Part shown: positions 21,117-21,598 of the stretch, one piece after another
How positions within the stretch are numbered: the stretch's first letter is position 1
How the letters are laid out: every line of letters starts with the position of its first letter
Origin: a virus
DNA: 21,598 bases
Virus record (IMG/VR): IMGVR_UViG_3300017587_000015
Coordinates: 1-21,598 of that record
Reading direction: 5' to 3' (one strand)
Notes under the pieces: generated by a model
Seen by the model: only the letters and a program-made list of their open reading frames with translations
Told to the model about the DNA's origin: nothing
The model's database searches: none
Made by a program: the position numbers and the translations under genes

Positions 21117-21521
21117 ATGATGGTTTCACCGTCGATAATAGCGACACTAATCGGAATCGCATGGGCAATCATTGCCGGTGGTATCGGCTATCTATATCGC
21201 CGTCTCCAAACAATGGAGAAACGTATCGACACACTTGAACGGCGTGCGAACGACGCACAACGTCGTTCAGAGAAGATGATGGGGATACTCTTTGGACGAG
21301 AGAAGGATAGTAGTGACGACGGCGTCGTGTCGGAAATCGACGACGGCTTCGACAACGTCGAAGAGCGAATCGAAGATATGGACGACGAAATCGACGACGT
21401 TGAAGACACCGTACGCATCGTCGTATTCCATCTCGACGAAGCTGACGGCGTCGAGATAGACAAAGAGGATATCTGGAGTGAGGCGTCGTTGATGGAGTAC
21501 GACAGTTCCGACGAACAGTAA
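21117..21521 (+). CDS. Membrane-anchored coiled-coil protein
   Basis: 134 residues. The N-terminus is one hydrophobic helix (residues 4-26, SPSIIATLIGIAWAIIAGGIGYL), followed by a basic step YRRL, then a coiled-coil stretch (LQTMEKRIDTLERRANDAQRRSEKM) and a second, very acidic one (IDDGFDNVEERIEDMDDEIDDVEDTV). A second ATG three bases on (21120) is an equal start candidate. One N-terminal membrane helix plus a coiled coil occurs in phage lysis accessory or membrane-linked assembly proteins; the archaeal equivalent is unknown and no function is claimed. Confidence 0.55.
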   Translation: MMVSPSIIATLIGIAWAIIAGGIGYLYRRLQTMEKRIDTLERRANDAQRRSEKMMGILFGREKDSSDDGVVSEIDDGFDNVEERIEDMDDEIDDVEDTVRIVVFHLDEADGVEIDKEDIWSEASLMEYDSSDEQ

Positions 21522-21545
21522 TCGACTGTCACACACAATTCTTCC

Positions 21546-21598
21546 ATGCTTACTGAGACGAACAGTGGCGACACTACCATCGGTGAAAGGTATATAAA
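21546..21598 (+). CDS. Start of a gene cut by the window edge
   Basis: The frame ATG at 21546 gives MLTETNSGDTTIGERYI and remains open to the last base. It follows the membrane/coiled-coil gene by 24 bases in the same direction, as expected for this operon. Only 17 residues are visible and there is no Shine-Dalgarno, so identity cannot be judged. Confidence 0.35.
   Translation, partial: MLTETNSGDTTIGERYI

Overview
The window looks like the packaging and virion-morphogenesis region of a tailed virus (or provirus) of a halophilic archaeon. Three things point there. The proteins are very acidic (Asp/Glu-rich). Ribosome-binding sites, where present, are GGTGA-type, matching the archaeal 16S tail. 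The core genes are classic HK97-type head genes: large terminase, portal, prohead protease and HK97-fold major capsid protein. All supported genes are on the + strand. There is no integrase, tRNA, rRNA or CRISPR array in view, so virus versus provirus cannot be decided.

Layout. 1-1018: end of a membrane protein, a PD-(D/E)XK nuclease-like protein and a 36-residue zinc-ribbon protein. 1014-1241: a 225-bp gap with two promoter-like elements flanking nested inverted repeats that could fold as a structured RNA or be a terminase/packaging site. 1277-4797: small terminase, large terminase, portal. 4800-15902: an 11-kb cassette of probable virion-surface proteins between portal and protease: four paralogous small proteins (the GLYN family), three beta-propeller proteins, long Ser/Thr-rich stalks (one with fourteen 22-23-residue repeats), a BppU-like beta-sandwich protein and a two-module protein. 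15997-19320: an 820-residue protease fusion whose C-terminus looks like a scaffold with its own internal start, then the major capsid protein. 19357-21598: adaptor, a nucleoside-deoxyribosyltransferase-like protein, small acidic and connector-like proteins, a membrane/coiled-coil protein, and the start of another gene.

Transcription seems organised by a short element, GAACAGAA followed by an A/T-rich box, present five times: before the zinc-ribbon gene, the candidate RNA, the terminase genes, one GLYN gene and the protease-capsid operon. The terminase and protease copies sit in a 43-bp block identical at 42 positions.

The most unusual points are the surface-protein cassette splitting portal from protease, the lysine-spaced tandem-repeat stalk in an otherwise acidic proteome, the AT-rich propeller gene at 9890-10963, the nested scaffold start, the deoxyribosyltransferase-like protein in the connector operon, and the candidate structured RNA next to the terminase genes. 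All functions are assigned by reading the sequence; no database search was possible.
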